A stretch of DNA of 64,000 nucleotides, from positions 5,122,894 through 5,186,893 of the forward strand of contig JAJKFL010000012.1 in NCBI GenBank assembly GCA_021186555.1, given 5' to 3'. The notes below the pieces were generated by a model that saw nothing but the letters and a program-made list of their open reading frames with translations, did not search any database and was not told where the DNA came from. The stretch's first letter is position 1. The number at the start of each line of letters is the position of its first letter. This stretch comes from Reticulitermes speratus (taxonomy: Eukaryota > Arthropoda > Insecta > Blattodea > Rhinotermitidae). Positions 1 through 9,991 of the stretch are shown piece by piece. Both the position numbers and the translations under genes were made by a program.

Positions 1-229
1 AACAAATGTCGGCGATTCATTTGACTTGTGTAATATTTACCGACGGTCGAGGTAATGAATGCAAGACTGCGCCTTCCTTACGACATGGTTTATATACACG
101 AATGACAAATGTTTGTCTAATATACCAGTCGTGGGAACGCCGGATTTTAAGAATCTACTCAAGATTGAGCTCGTGGCTCAGTGGCCAGCGAGTTACGGCC
201 TGAGCTATGCAAGGAACAAAGAATAAGAT
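1..229. other. Unassigned sequence
   Basis: No recognisable gene, repeat or RNA. The short open frame here has no family signature. Confidence 0.4.
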
Positions 230-490
230 ATTTTTTTCCAATGGCTCGACAGCCCCTTGGGGGCCTAGGCCTCCTCATTATCGAGACTTCACGATCACAC
301 ACTCAGACACACCACACTCGGTAGGACTCCTCTGGACGAGGGACCAGCCCGTCGCAGAGACCTCTACCTGACAACACACAACACTCACAAGAGACAGACA
401 TCCATGCCCTAGGTGGGATTCGAACCCGCAATCCCAGTAAGCGAGCGGCCGTAGACGCACGCCTTAGACCGCACGGCCACTGGGATCGGC
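230..490 (-). mobile_element. SINE family A, copy A1
   Basis: Read on the minus strand, the element starts GCCGATCCCAGTGGCCG with an A-box-like GTGGCCGTGCGGTCTAAGGC and a B-box-like GGGTTCGAATCCC, as in a tRNA-derived pol III promoter. The body is about 170 bp. The 3' end contains GGCCTAGGCCCCCAAGGGG then CTGTCGAGCCAT and an A-rich tail (T-run at 230-240 on plus). The same arrangement recurs at 6700 and 42331, so it is a dispersed family, not a tRNA gene. Confidence 0.85.
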
Positions 491-1082
491 AGAATAAACA
501 TATCAGTGCTTAATACTGATGGCCGAATGTAGCTTCGTTGACAGTCTTTGTCTCCAGTGTCAAGTGAAACCAGTAAAGCGAGCAAATATTTCTATCTGTG
601 AACTCGTCTCATACGTCACTGGCTGCAGTGTGACACGGCTTCAGACGCCGCACCCTCTGCACACAATCGCAGCTCGGAAGAGTGGCAAACAATTTGCATA
701 TTTCCAATTACCCAGCAGACAGGGAACAAGCCTGGTAATACTGGTAATGAACGATCATTCCACTGACGCTCCAATGAATAGTAGATCGTTAACGGAGAGC
801 GGATGTGATGTCATGTGGAAGCACTGCGCATGCATGCTTATCCAACTGTACTGCAGTACAACATATTAATACCGATCGAGGTGAGATGCAATGAATGCAG
901 TAACTTGCCTTCTGACAATCGCTTGCAAATGCCATTCGTTTCGTGGATTTACACCTTACGAATATGTCCGACACTCCACAATTAATTTGTAAAACTGTCC
1001 TTGTGCTTTATCAAGAACCACACCGTAAAGGTATATGGGGGAGTGAAGGTATATCTCCACGCATTCTTTATCCGGGCACTTC
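491..1082. other. Unassigned sequence with a 116-codon open frame
   Basis: The plus frame 519-869 is open for 116 codons, but it has no domain, signal peptide or biased composition that I recognise. No repeat in this window matches it. I do not call it a gene. Confidence 0.3.
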
Positions 1083-1453
1083 CTGTCGCTCCTTGCGGAG
1101 CATAGGGGCCTCCTTTCAGAGGTTTCTTGGTCTGGAAGTGTTCATTCTGTAGTGAGTGACCAGTCCACTGACTGCACAATTTCTATTCATCCTGATATGA
1201 CTGCCAGAGCCATCTAGCAGTTAATCAGGAGACTTGGGTGAGAAATGGCTGCTGAATTTTGCTTACGAAACATCTCTATTCATGCCCGTAAGGTTCTTTT
1301 ACATGCCGTAAATCTATGACATGGGACCGACGGCTTTACTTCCCCTCCGAAGGTAGTTGTGCTACGGACCATCCATCGACCTCGGCCGGGATTGAACCCG
1401 CGAACCTTGGGTCCAGTGGCGAGCACGCTAACCACTAGTCCACCGAGGGCGAC
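1083..1453 (-). mobile_element. SINE family B, copy B1
   Basis: The minus strand starts GTCGCCCTCGGTGGACTAGT with the A-box region, then a B box (GGGTTCAATCCC), then a body shared with 35455-35842: the GAGGGGAAGTAAAGCCGTCG block, the ACATGCCGTAAA block and the CATATCAGGATGA block. The piece between B box and body is shortened compared with that copy. The head abuts the hammerhead-bearing element at 1454. Confidence 0.85.
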
Positions 1454-1640
1454 AACTCTGTGTTATCCTTCGTAAAATACGTAGGCTGCTTCCGAGATAC
1501 TGTATACAAAGATCCACTCACTTATATAACTATATTACAAAGACGTAACTATTGGTACATTTTTACTGTTTAACATTTTAAAACTTTCTACTGCATGCAA
1601 AGATTGCTAGTTTGTTTTTGCGCGGTGTTGCTTTGAGTTG

Positions 1641-1683
1641 ATTCTCTGACGACGATTCCTTGGGAATCGAAACATGTAGGAAT
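1641..1683 (+). ncRNA. Type I hammerhead-ribozyme-like motif
   Basis: Helix I ATTCT (1641-1645) pairs with GGAAT (1679-1683) with one G-U. Core CTGACGA is 1646-1652, followed by one extra C. Helix II is GATTCC (1654-1659) with GGAATC (1663-1668). GAA is 1669-1671, self-complementary helix III ACATGT is 1672-1677, and the predicted cleavage base A is 1678. All conserved core bases of the family are present; the extra base after the CTGACGA core is unusual. Activity is inferred, not shown. Confidence 0.65.
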
Positions 1684-1706
1684 ATTCAATGTGATATTGT
1701 AATATA

Positions 1707-1917
1707 GGGTGTCCCATAAAGTACGCAAGATTTAATTTCGTAATAAAAATCATCATTTATTGAAAAATTACAGATATTTTTTTTTATTTTAGTACAAAGT
1801 GCACTTACTGAGGTTAATAGTGGAACACGATATCAGACAAATGTCCTCCGCGACTCTGCTGGCACACTCTGCCTCTTTCGACAAAATTTTCGATGATCTT
1901 CCGCATAGATGCGGCTC
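1707..1917 (-). pseudogene. 3' fragment of a DDE-type transposon inserted in the preceding element
   Basis: On minus, a frame running to a stop at 1814-1816 ends KIIENFVERGRVCQQ then SRGGHLSDIVFHY. That pattern (a helix, then C, then RGGH with an aromatic end) resembles the C terminus of Tc1/mariner-type DDE transposases. After an A/T-rich 3' UTR the fragment ends GTACTTTATGGGACACCC, next to TA. No matching inverted end is visible on the other side, so the fragment is truncated. Superfamily is tentative. Confidence 0.45.
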
Positions 1918-2094
1918 AATATCTAAGGAACAGCATTGTGTATTTTGTTGGTCTGAGTGTTGATAATTGGTTGTGGATCACCTGGGACCCACCCAGACGC
2001 CTATACAATTGGTACTGGGGATTCTGCAAAGGAAACGCGGCCGGAGCGTGAAGCTGATCATTCACCATCTTGTGCAGCGGTTAAGAATCTTTTT

Positions 2095-2275
2095 CTTCTT
2101 CTTCCATGACGTCACAGCCCGGGGTGGGCCAAAGCCTCCTTCTTTTGGGATTTCATCCCGAAGGTTTCCTGATCGGTAAGTGTGCATTCTGTAGTGAGTG
2201 ACCGGCTCACTGACAGAGAGGTTAAGAATAAGTGGAGCTAAACCACCACTCCCACATATTTTTCATGGCGTTGTG
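2095..2275 (+). mobile_element. Chimeric SINE debris (families B and E)
   Basis: CATTCTGTAGTGAGTGACC (2189-2207) matches the 3' body of family B, and AGGTTAAGAATAAGTGGAGC (2219-2238) followed by CACCACTCCCAC matches the 3' body of family E. The two pieces are fused without a tRNA-like head, pointing to recombination or template switching between SINE RNAs. Confidence 0.55.
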
Positions 2276-2827
2276 CTAACATAGAGGAACAGTTTTGTCG
2301 TTGACTTCCTAATCCAGGTTAGACGCCGCCGCCTGAGATAACCTGCTGCGAGACGATACGCAGTCTGAATTATCAGACGCAGGGACTTTTAACATGGGGA
2401 AAAAAAAATTTGCATTTATGGGGACAAAGGGGTGGGGGGGGGGGTGAGAATTAGAATAGAGGAATGGATAAAGAAAAAAATATGTTCATCAGCAGTAAAC
2501 TGTGAACAGGAAGGGTAATCGCCCGGCGGGCGAATAAATTGAGCGATCAGGACGCTGTGTGCCTCTCCCAAAGGGAGGCAGGGACACAAAAATCACGCAC
2601 AAACGTCGTTACGTAGACGTCGCTGGGGTCGAGAGTACTTGCTTAAAAATCAACAGGGAAACATCTGCATTGTTGCTTTGTAACAATTTGTGTGAAGAGC
2701 AATGACACACACACACAGCGCTGCAGGAGTAAGCACGTGTATATCGTATGGGCGAGACGAGAGGCTGCTATGGGTGCATTGGTGTCTATATGTGACAGGC
2801 GTTTTTTAAAGTTGCGTATATTTGTAT
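2276..2827. other. Unassigned sequence with homopolymer tracts
   Basis: It contains an A-run at 2401-2409, a G-run near 2433-2443 and a short (CA)n at 2705-2718. No gene is recognised. Confidence 0.4.
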
Positions 2828-3085
2828 CAATTAACACAGACAATTTTGGAAAGAATGGAAAATAATATGTTAAATGGTATGGACACGTAGTACGCATGAA
2901 GGAAAACAGATGGCCTAAGCGAATAATGACCTGATCACCGGGAGGAGGAAGACGACGTGGAGGACGACCTGAAGTAAAGTGGGAAAAGAAAGTCGAGAGG
3001 GTTATGAAGCGGAAGAATTTAATATCTGACGACGCAATAAACCGGAAACTATGGCGACTGAAAACCAGTAACCGGTGGACCACTG
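2828..3085 (+). pseudogene. LINE ORF2 C-terminal remnant (family 3)
   Basis: The plus translation reads VKWYGHVVRMKENRWPKRI, an in-frame stop, then GGGRRRGGRPEVKWEKKVE and a K/R-rich end. This order (W-GHVxRM, basic GRR-GRP patch, then VxxVM) is the standard C-terminal tail after the reverse transcriptase domain in many insect non-LTR elements. Everything upstream is missing (5' truncation). A related tail lies at 29870 on minus. Confidence 0.65.
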
Positions 3086-3220
3086 GTTAACAGATAGATT
3101 TAATAAATAGATATTTTTTGTAATTACTGATTGTGAAGTTGAATTTTACAAGAATTCGAGATAATTACAAATAAAGTACAGGGTGTTTATTTACAAATAA
3201 AATACAGGGAGTTTCTTTTA

Positions 3221-3295
3221 TCGTGTCCCCGAGCACGGCAGCTTTATCGGATAGAAAACCTGCATCCGCCGGGACATCTTGTGACAGGTTTTATG
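3221..3295 (+). repeat. Short element beginning GTGTCCCCGAGCACG, copy 1
   Basis: The order GTGTCC..GAG..ACGGCAGCTTTATCG, then CCTGCATCCGCCGGGACAT, then TGTGACAGG is the reverse complement of 9570-9653. The repeat has no coding capacity. Copy 1 lacks the second inverted end. Family unknown. Confidence 0.5.
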
Positions 3296-3296
3296 C

Positions 3297-3334
3297 TGAA
3301 GAAAAAAAAAAAAAAAAAAAAAAAAGAAAAAAAA
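3297..3334. repeat. Poly(A)-rich tract
   Basis: An A-run of more than 20 bases with one G interruption, probably a decayed retroposon tail. Confidence 0.6.
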
Positions 3335-3566
3335 CACCATGATTAAGCCTAATTTAAATTGTGGTATTTTGGGCTATGACACCGTGTGGTCTGGTAGGTA
3401 ACATTTCGGATTATTGGTAACTATTTACAATATTACATTATGTAAAAACATATTGAACTATCTAAATTGTGAGCAATGTGATAAATTCGTATCTCCAATG
3501 AAATATACACAACGCGATTTGAGGCTCTTACAGGGATGTGGCTGAAGACTCTGACCTTCTGACATG

Positions 3567-3663
3567 TCAGGCTGTGTCGACTGGTGAATATTTACTGACG
3601 TTTCGAAGGCACTACGATTCTTCGAAACGTCAGTAATTATTCCCCGTTCGACACAGCCTGACT
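3567..3663. repeat. Fold-back repeat of the GAAACGTC group
   Basis: Inverted arms start CAGGCTGTGTCGACTGG and end CACAGCCTG. Each arm contains TACTGACGTTTCGAA or its complement TTCGAAACGTCAGTA. Arms are about 40 bp with a short spacer. The GAAACGTC core links it to the hammerhead-like group described elsewhere, but helix II is lost here. Confidence 0.6.
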
Positions 3664-3919
3664 TGACAGAATCTTCAACGTTTAAACTCCTTTACCTCGA
3701 AGATGGAACCAGCAGGTTTCTTCTTAGTGTTGGTATCTCTGTACCAAACTAAACGGCGTCATCCCCGAAGACAGTCTTCGTATTCATTGCCATGAGGACA
3801 TAGAATATTATAAAAACCTATAGATGTAGGATATTAATGTAAAGATTTGTGCTTTCGTGTGGCAGTGCGTCGTGATGTATGGGGGTTTTGGAGGTAAATC
3901 CAACATATTGGTAAACTCG

Positions 3920-4092
3920 AGAGAATTGATTTCAGGCTTCCGCCGCGATGTTGATGAAATCTGCGGTCTTCTGGGTTGTTACGCGGCGTCGTGTGGAAAG
4001 ATTTCTTTCCTACTCGGACTCTTGACCCTTGAAGATGGGACCGATACGTTGTCTCGAAACGTCGGTAAACAATTACCATGCGACGTCGAGAG
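3920..4092 (+). repeat. GAAACGTCGG-group element (degenerate hammerhead-like)
   Basis: Left part CAGGCTTCCGCCGCGATG, then TTCTGGGTTGTTACGCGGCG. Right part: TTGAAGA, extra T, helix II GGGAC with GTCTC, then GAAACGTCGGTAAAC. Upstream GACC can pair with GGT after the predicted cleavage base. The core reads CTTGAAGA, one base longer than the canonical CTGAAGA, so catalytic ability is doubtful. Confidence 0.55.
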
Positions 4093-4135
4093 AATTATTA
4101 TCATCATCATTGTTATCATTATCATCATTATATAA
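4093..4135. repeat. (ATC/ATT)n microsatellite
   Basis: Imperfect trinucleotide run next to the preceding element. Confidence 0.7.
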
Positions 4136-4140
4136 ACGCC

Positions 4141-4719
4141 TGTAACTTAACTTGCGCAGTTGTCCAGAACAATACGTTCGTTGATGATTGCTCTGTAGTA
4201 AGGACCATATAACGTAGGGGTGTCTTTCACCCTGTGGTGTAATTTCTACCCCCTCACACCCTTGCAGTCGCGAGATTCAATCAGAGGCGCGCCGCAAGAT
4301 GGAGAGCTCTCATGGAAGCAGCCAAGTGACGATAAAACGAAAAATCCAGAAATTCAAGACACTTGTTCGTGCTGACACTTCAAGTTACGCATTGTCTAAA
4401 CTTTCCTCCCTTCTGTTCGGGGTGTCAAAATTAGTTTTAAAAACACAGAAGTGAGTTGCTTTCAACGACGTCAGTTGCAAGTTCTCACTTCGCTTCACAT
4501 AATCAAAATCGATTCATGTTGAAGTATCTTCTGAGTGACAGAAGTGACTTAACAGCCCGGTTTACACCACAGACGTCCTTAAACAAGTCGCCATTTATAA
4601 CATATGTTGCTGATAAAGCGTCGATACGTTAAAACAAAAAAAAATGCAATGAAGAATTTTGAAAAAGATGATGTTCTGTATTTGTGTGTTGGCAATACTG
4701 ATAGTATTTCAATTATTTG
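4141..4719. other. Unassigned sequence
   Basis: No gene or recognisable repeat. Confidence 0.35.
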
Positions 4720-5308
4720 GTTAGCATGATAACAAATGATGCAAGGTGTACATGTGAAATTAAATCCAGGATTGCCGTGGCAAAAGCAGCGTTCAACAGG
4801 CAGAAGACTTTTCACCAGCAAACTGGACTTAAATTTAAGGAAGAAACTAGTAAAGTGCTATATTTGGAGCATAACTTTGTGTGGTGCTGAAACGTGGACA
4901 CTTCGGAAAGTAGATCGGAAGTATCTGGAAAGTTTTGAAATGTGGTGCTGGAGAAGAATGGAGAAGATCAGTTGGACCGATCGTGTGAGAAATGAAGAAG
5001 TATTACACAGAGTGAAGGAGGAGAGGAATATCGTACATACAATAAAAAGAAGAAAGGCTAAGTGGATTGGTCACATCTTGCGTAGAAACTGCCTTCTGAA
5101 ACATGTGATTGAAGGAAAGTTAGCAGGAAGGATAGAAATGAAGGGAAGATGAGGAAGAAGACGTAAGCAGCTACTGGATGACCTAAAGGAAAAGAGAAGA
5201 TATTGGAAATTGAAAGAGGAAGCACTAGATCACACCCTATGGAGAACTCGCTTTGGAAGAGGCATTGACCTGTCGTAAGACAGACTACAGAATGAATGAA
5301 TGAATTAA
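4720..5308 (+). pseudogene. 5'-truncated LINE (family 2) with ORF2 C-terminal domain
   Basis: The frame 4736-5152 encodes the region after the reverse transcriptase catalytic core: LRKKLVKCYIWSITLCGAE then TWTLRKVD, FEMWCWRRMEKISWTDRV, NEEVLHRVKEERN and a KWIGHILRRN motif, then a basic GRR patch and a second segment ending TLWRTRFGRG. The protein normally has endonuclease and reverse transcriptase domains upstream; both are missing. A stop at 5150-5152 breaks the frame within the GRRGRR patch. The element ends in a (GAAT)n tail at 5291-5306. A sister copy is at 18018-18597. Relationship to a named LINE clade is not resolved. Confidence 0.8.
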
Positions 5309-5310
5309 AT

Positions 5311-5730
5311 CATCGAGACACAAAGATGTGGATGAGCAACCGCAGAGTCTGACAGAAATATAGTTGATATGCAAACTGTTCTTGTGCATTAAATGGGGTG
5401 CAAACTTTACTAATTTACTACCGCCTAGTCGTCAAATATTTAGTTTGTTATGATCATATCATCGTACGTCAATATTTTGATTATGTGACAACGTACGTAT
5501 ACGCTACCTGTGACTGATTGCTCTGCAGGCTCATCAGCATTCCATAATGCTGTTTCCAAATTTACATAGCTGCTACCTCATCGACTTCAAACGCCGAACA
5601 AAATCGGCACAAACCCACAGGTCTGTTGACCGTCTGTGCAAAGTGACCGACTGGTTTGGTGAAAAGTTTGCCCAGTAGGAAGCTGATTTGCTCATTAATC
5701 AAATAACAATACAATTAATTAGCTAATTAA
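5311..5730. other. Unassigned sequence
   Basis: No recognisable gene or repeat. Confidence 0.35.
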
Positions 5731-6019
5731 CGGCCGTGCCATGGCTCAGGCTGTTAGTCGCCGGCCTACCACTGCGGAGGCTCGGGTTCTATCCCGGGTT
5801 GGTCCATGTGGGATTTGTGGTGGACGAAGTGGCACTGGGACAGGTTTTCCCCCTAGTACTTAGGTTTTCCCCTATCAATTTCATTCCACCGGTGCTACAT
5901 TACTTGGAAAAATGAAAAAAAAACTGATCATCTTTCTCTTTTTCTTCAGCACAAAGTTGCACAATAAGCCTTAAGGCTGCGGTGCGTCCGTAGCAGCTGC
6001 TGCGGGGCCCTTAAAAAAA
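5731..6019 (+). mobile_element. SINE family C, copy C1
   Basis: Head GCCGTGCCATGGCTCAGG, A box TGGCTCAGGCTGTTAGTCGC, B box GGTTCTATCCCGGG. Body GTGGGATTTGTGGTGGAC and CACTGGGACAGG, then 3' end CTGCTGCGGGGCCCTT plus an A-run. It shares its order with 34093, 40567 and the minus copy at 49418. Confidence 0.85.
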
Positions 6020-6690
6020 ACTAATTATCTTGTAATAAAACCCAGAGTATCAACACTATTATCAACAAAGCCTGTCTGATGTAATCCTTAGCCAGTTACA
6101 CCCCTTTCCACCCTGATGGTCTGTCTGACCCGGTCTGATAGCACAGTTAGCATTCGGTTTTGGGCTTGGTTCAAATTATACAAATCGAATGTTATGTAAA
6201 CTATTTCGGGCTTTCCTGTGCCATTCTCTTTTAGCAAACAAATATTTATTCGTAGTTTCGTCCATCTGACGCCCGCGACACAGACAGCTAATAGCTAGCA
6301 CAGAGCTGTGACGTTGTCTGTGTGTTGTGAATTGACCAGCGAGCTACGGCGGGACCTCGCGTGCAGTTAATGTGGTGAGTTCAGAGTTCATTGGAAGGAC
6401 GAGCTGGGGAAACTGGGCACTGTCGGGCTCCGGAAACACACACAGGCTTCGAGTTTTTTTTAATATCAACCATCAAATGCGCTCAAATTGTCACAAATTC
6501 AAAATAATATATTCAAAAAACACACTGCACTGCTGCATGTTTCGGACCTTGTTGGTTTATCATCAGGGAACATATCAATTGTTGTATAAGACAATTGCTT
6601 CATTATGTTTGGTCTGATTGTACGTGTACAAGGACTGCTGGTAATGTTTCGTGTAGTGAACTTTTACACAGCAGATAAGAGCAGCTATTT
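6020..6690. other. Unassigned sequence
   Basis: The open frame 6372-6617 has no recognisable domain. Nothing else supported. Confidence 0.3.
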
Positions 6691-6958
6691 GATGTCTTTG
6701 CCGATCCCAGTGGCCGCGCGGTCTACGGTCGCTCGCTTACTGGGTTTGTGGGTTCGAATCCCGCCAGGGGCATGGATGTCTGTCTCTTGTGAGTGTTGTG
6801 TGTTGTCAGGTAGAGGTCTCTGCGACGAGCTGGTCCCTCGTCCAGAGGAGTCCTACCGACTGTGGTGTGTCTAAAGAAGTGTGATCGTGAAGCCTCGAAA
6901 AATGAGGCGGCCTAGGCCCCCAAGGGGCTGTCGAGGCATTGAAAAAATTGATGTCTTT
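6691..6958 (+). mobile_element. SINE family A, copy A2, with target duplication
   Basis: The element spans 6700-6949 and is flanked by the direct repeat GATGTCTTT (6691-6699 and 6950-6958). tRNA-like head CCGATCCCAGTGGCCGCG, B box GGGTTCGAATCCC, 3' end GGGGCTGTCGAGGCATT and A-run. The flanking DNA is a family-2 LINE tail, so the SINE landed in it. Best-preserved family A copy here. Confidence 0.92.
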
Positions 6959-7062
6959 AAGGAAACAAGACTTAATGGAAATTGAAATAGGAAGCACAAG
7001 TTAGCATCGTCTGTAGAACTCGCTTTGGAAGAGGCTACGGACCTGTCGTGAGACAGACTAAG
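6950..7062 (+). pseudogene. 3' end of a family-2 LINE
   Basis: It matches the last ~110 bp of the LINE copies at 5308 and 18597 (AGAACTCGCTTTGGAAGAGG then CTACGGACCTGTCGT). It is interrupted on its 5' side by SINE A2. It keeps only codons from the extreme C terminus. Confidence 0.75.
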
Positions 7063-9088
7063 CAAAAAAGATATGCATAAGGCTTACACTTGCCTCGTAT
7101 CGGCTCTGCTCCTTGCTTGAAGGATAAAGGTAGCCGGAGCGTGAAGGTCATTTACTGTGTTATAAAATCTGGATAGGAGAATGCGTGGAATATTACCTGA
7201 GCTCACTTCTGAACGTGTGACGCAGTTTCATGTGAAATGTGAGCAGCAGCGGAGTGTGACTCAAAGTGCTAGTTTCAGGCGACATTTCGGAAGAGTGAGT
7301 AAACACTGAGAGGTTTATCGTGATGGAATGTTAGGAATGCGGTCGATAGTTGCGGATAGCAGGAGGAATGTGGAGTGAGTCAATATTTGGATTAATAAAG
7401 AAACAGGGGCAAGTGACCGTAATGCCGCCATGCTGTCTGGGCAGGGTGTGAGGCGGAGACGAAGGAAGTGGGATACGAGGATAGAAATAGGAGAGGAAGG
7501 ACGGGAGGTACAGGAAATGAAAGAAGAAATCAGAGGAATTAAGAACGAAAAAGACACGGGAAATAGAGGAAAAGAAAGTAAACGGGAAAAGAAGGAAAGA
7601 GGAAAGAAGGGAAAGTAACAAAAAATGTGGGAACGAAAGAAGTGAGGGGAAATAGAAAGAAAGGAAAACAAATAAACACTGAAAGAAAGGAAAACAGAAC
7701 GTAGGAAAGAGAATTAAGGAGGCATAAAAATGTAAATATGAAAAGCCCAGAAATAAACAAAACTGTCATCACACTGTATAGAAAGTGGACTGACACATTT
7801 AACGACGCCGTTTCAAGCGCACATATCCTAGTGCTTTGGAAGTGATGAGAGTATATAAGAAAGGATTTTTTGAAAGGAGACATTTTATGACCTGTTTGTA
7901 AGTTTTCTTTCATTTTCTGGTGGCATTTCGTCCGTTCACAGGATGTACCGCCTGAAGCAGAGGTCATTATGGCACGAAAGCTTTATGTTATGCATGCTGA
8001 CATCTGCTGACACTAAATAACCTCGCCAATTCAAACAGTGTTGTTAAATAACCTGCCAACCCGTCATAGTATAAGAATCTTGTCTTTCACAGTTGCTGAG
8101 TCGATCTGTATTTATAAACAGACCTTTTGTGCGGGTTTATAAATGGTGTTAACTAAGCTGAAATACAAGCAGGCAATTTATTTTTTGTTACGCAGTAAAA
8201 CCAGTTGGTTCTGTGTTCATGTTAGGTATATAATATTAAAACGCATGCAGAAATGTGTAACATCGCTAAGCATCATCTGCTGTCACCTGCAACGCGCTAC
8301 TGTGGTGTAGAAACACTGATGTCAGCAGTAGTCTAAAATAATGTGAAACTCCACCCTAGACCCACCCCTAACTTAAAACCCTTTCGGTCCAGCTCTGTCA
8401 AAGCATCTAAAAGGAGTAGCTTTCTAAATCACACCACTTCAATATAACTTCAAGTGAAAAGTATCTTAACATGAAATAATATTAAGGGTCAGTAATACGT
8501 TTAAATGCTGTAATGAAATGAACCTTATGCAACATAGAAGTAGAGCTGTTTTGCATTATAAAGTGACATGCAAATGTCCTCAGCCACTTTACTTTTGTCT
8601 CCATTAGCACTGCACAAAGCTGACCATTAGAGCACCCTCGCGGCAGCATTCACAACTAAACTAGCGCATACATTTCAAGTTAAATGTACTGCTAGTCATT
8701 ATTGTGTGAACAAGCTTCATAATTCACAGGGAATGCTGTTTTCTCAGAATGGAGCGCGCAGTACACAAGTTTGCATTTCAATATTTATTCGTATAAGTCA
8801 ACTGTAAATTGTGTATATAAATAATATCAGATGTGGGAATACACATTTGAATAATTGGGACAGCCTGGGAAATTGTGCCTGCAGCTATAGGGAGAGGGGA
8901 AGTGGAGAGAGGGGAGAGAGGAGAGACAGGGAGGGGAGACACACCGATGTAAGGAAAGAAGAGCAAAGTATATAAATGGTAAAAACAGGCAGAAAGTAAT
9001 TAGAGAAATTAACCTTAACCACTTCATGGCTACGCATGGTATATCTCTTTCAGAAGTAAGGGTTTCTATGGTATCGATTTGTATAATT
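7063..9088. other. Unassigned sequence with a purine-rich block
   Basis: 7400-7740 is strongly purine-rich on plus (GGAAAGAA-type runs); the minus open frames there (up to 142 codons) are rich in F, S, P and L purely from that bias. A second GA-rich block lies at 8880-8960. No domain, RNA or known repeat recognised elsewhere. Confidence 0.45.
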
Positions 9089-9422
9089 TATAAAGGCACG
9101 TAAAAGTTAAAGCAATCCCATTACAGGCCTTGACAGGCCCTTAGGGTCCCAGTAGGTTGAGGCTCCCAGATTTTTAGACAGTCGGCACATGAAGGTGGTA
9201 AGGTTGTCAGCCCTACGCACCGGCCGCATTTACCCCCCAGGAAAGATTCCTGGTACTCATTTCTGTTAGAGGCTGAGTCGACCCCAGGGTCATAGTGCGA
9301 CCGAAAGGATTATGTAAATGAAGAACTCCAGTGACGCCATCGGGAATCGAACCCGCGACGTTCCGGTTTGTAGCGTAGTGCCTCAACCAACTGCGCCACC
9401 ACGTGCCCCTATAAAGACACGT
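9089..9422 (-). mobile_element. SINE family D, copy D1, with target duplication
   Basis: Flanked by TATAAAGGCACGT (9089-9101) and TATAAAGACACGT (9410-9422), 12 of 13 identical. Minus head CACGTGGTGGCGCAGTTGG gives an A box, and GGGTTCGATTCCCG a B box. Body includes GGTACTCATT-type and GACAACCTTACCACCTTCAT blocks; the 3' end is GGCCTGTAATGGGATTGC then a TTTAAC remnant of the family's (TTTACC)n tail. Confidence 0.9.
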
Positions 9423-9569
9423 GCAAGTCACATTTTCAGCCATCTGTCAACAGCTAACAAGTACAAACAATAGCTATCAAGGTTATAATATAAACAATAA
9501 ACTGTTTCAAATATATAAATTAATATAGGCCTGTATCATAGGAATGCAGTGTGGAGTGTCCGTTTTGTG

Positions 9570-9653
9570 GTGTCCCCGAGCACGAAGGCTGTCACAATAT
9601 GTCCCGGCGGATGCAGGCTTTCTATGCGATAAAGCTGCCGTTCTCGGACACAC
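9570..9653 (+). repeat. Short inverted element GTGTCCCCGAGCACG, copy 2
   Basis: Ends are imperfectly inverted: GTGTCCCCGAGCACG at left and CGTTCTCGGACACAC at right. The interior contains ATGTCCCGGCGGATGCAGGC. It is the reverse complement of 3221-3295. It could form a long hairpin RNA; identity unknown. Confidence 0.5.
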
Positions 9654-9825
9654 GATAAAGGGGACACCTGCATATTAAAATAAAGTGACGGGGGGGGGGG
9701 GCAGATTAAATTTTGTGAATTCCTGCTACTTTTCGGTTTTAGAAAGTTTTTGCCTTTTCGTCTATAGGAAAACGTAAGTATTAAGACCTAAAGACCATAA
9801 TCTTGCCTGTTGCTGTGTGCAGGTG

Positions 9826-9991
9826 CTTTGTAGCTGTTTCGTATTAAGGGAAGAAAATAGAACGAGGACTTTAAAGAACGTGGTGATGAGAGAAACATTT
9901 AGACTTAAAGGAAGTTACAGAAGGGTGAAGAATAGTGTTTAGTTAGGGGCTTCGTGGTTTGTACTCGTCGCCAAATATTATCAGGGTGATA
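9826..9991 (+). pseudogene. LINE family 1 fragment, part 1
   Basis: TACTCGTCGCCAAATATTAT is a diverged form of the family-1 LINE segment CACCAAATATTATTCGG seen at 41370 and 55880. The segment continues at 10539 after a hAT-like insertion. Confidence 0.6.

Larger units (their letters stand above)
1454..1970 (+). mobile_element. Hammerhead-bearing Penelope-like (non-autonomous) element, copy 1
   Basis: This stretch is homologous along its length to 25215-25515: GTTATCCTTCGT start, a TACGTAGGCTGC block, GCAAAGATTGCTAG block, the hammerhead-like motif, then AGGAACA..TTGGTCTGAGTGTTG. It is interrupted at about 1707-1917 by a transposase-bearing fragment that copy 2 lacks. It has no coding capacity of its own. 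Assignment to the Penelope-like group rests only on the hammerhead, which that group is known to carry. Confidence 0.6.

Noticed and set aside
519-869. 116-codon plus frame as a gene
   Set aside because: No domain, no splice context, no repeat homology that I can recognise; length is expected by chance in 64 kb.
6700-6775. tRNA gene at the head of SINE A2
   Set aside because: A and B boxes are present but the acceptor and anticodon stems do not pair, and the unit continues into a SINE body with a target duplication.
7315-7967. Membrane-like F/S/L-rich minus frames as a transmembrane protein
   Set aside because: They are the complement of a purine-rich block; three overlapping frames show the same bias.
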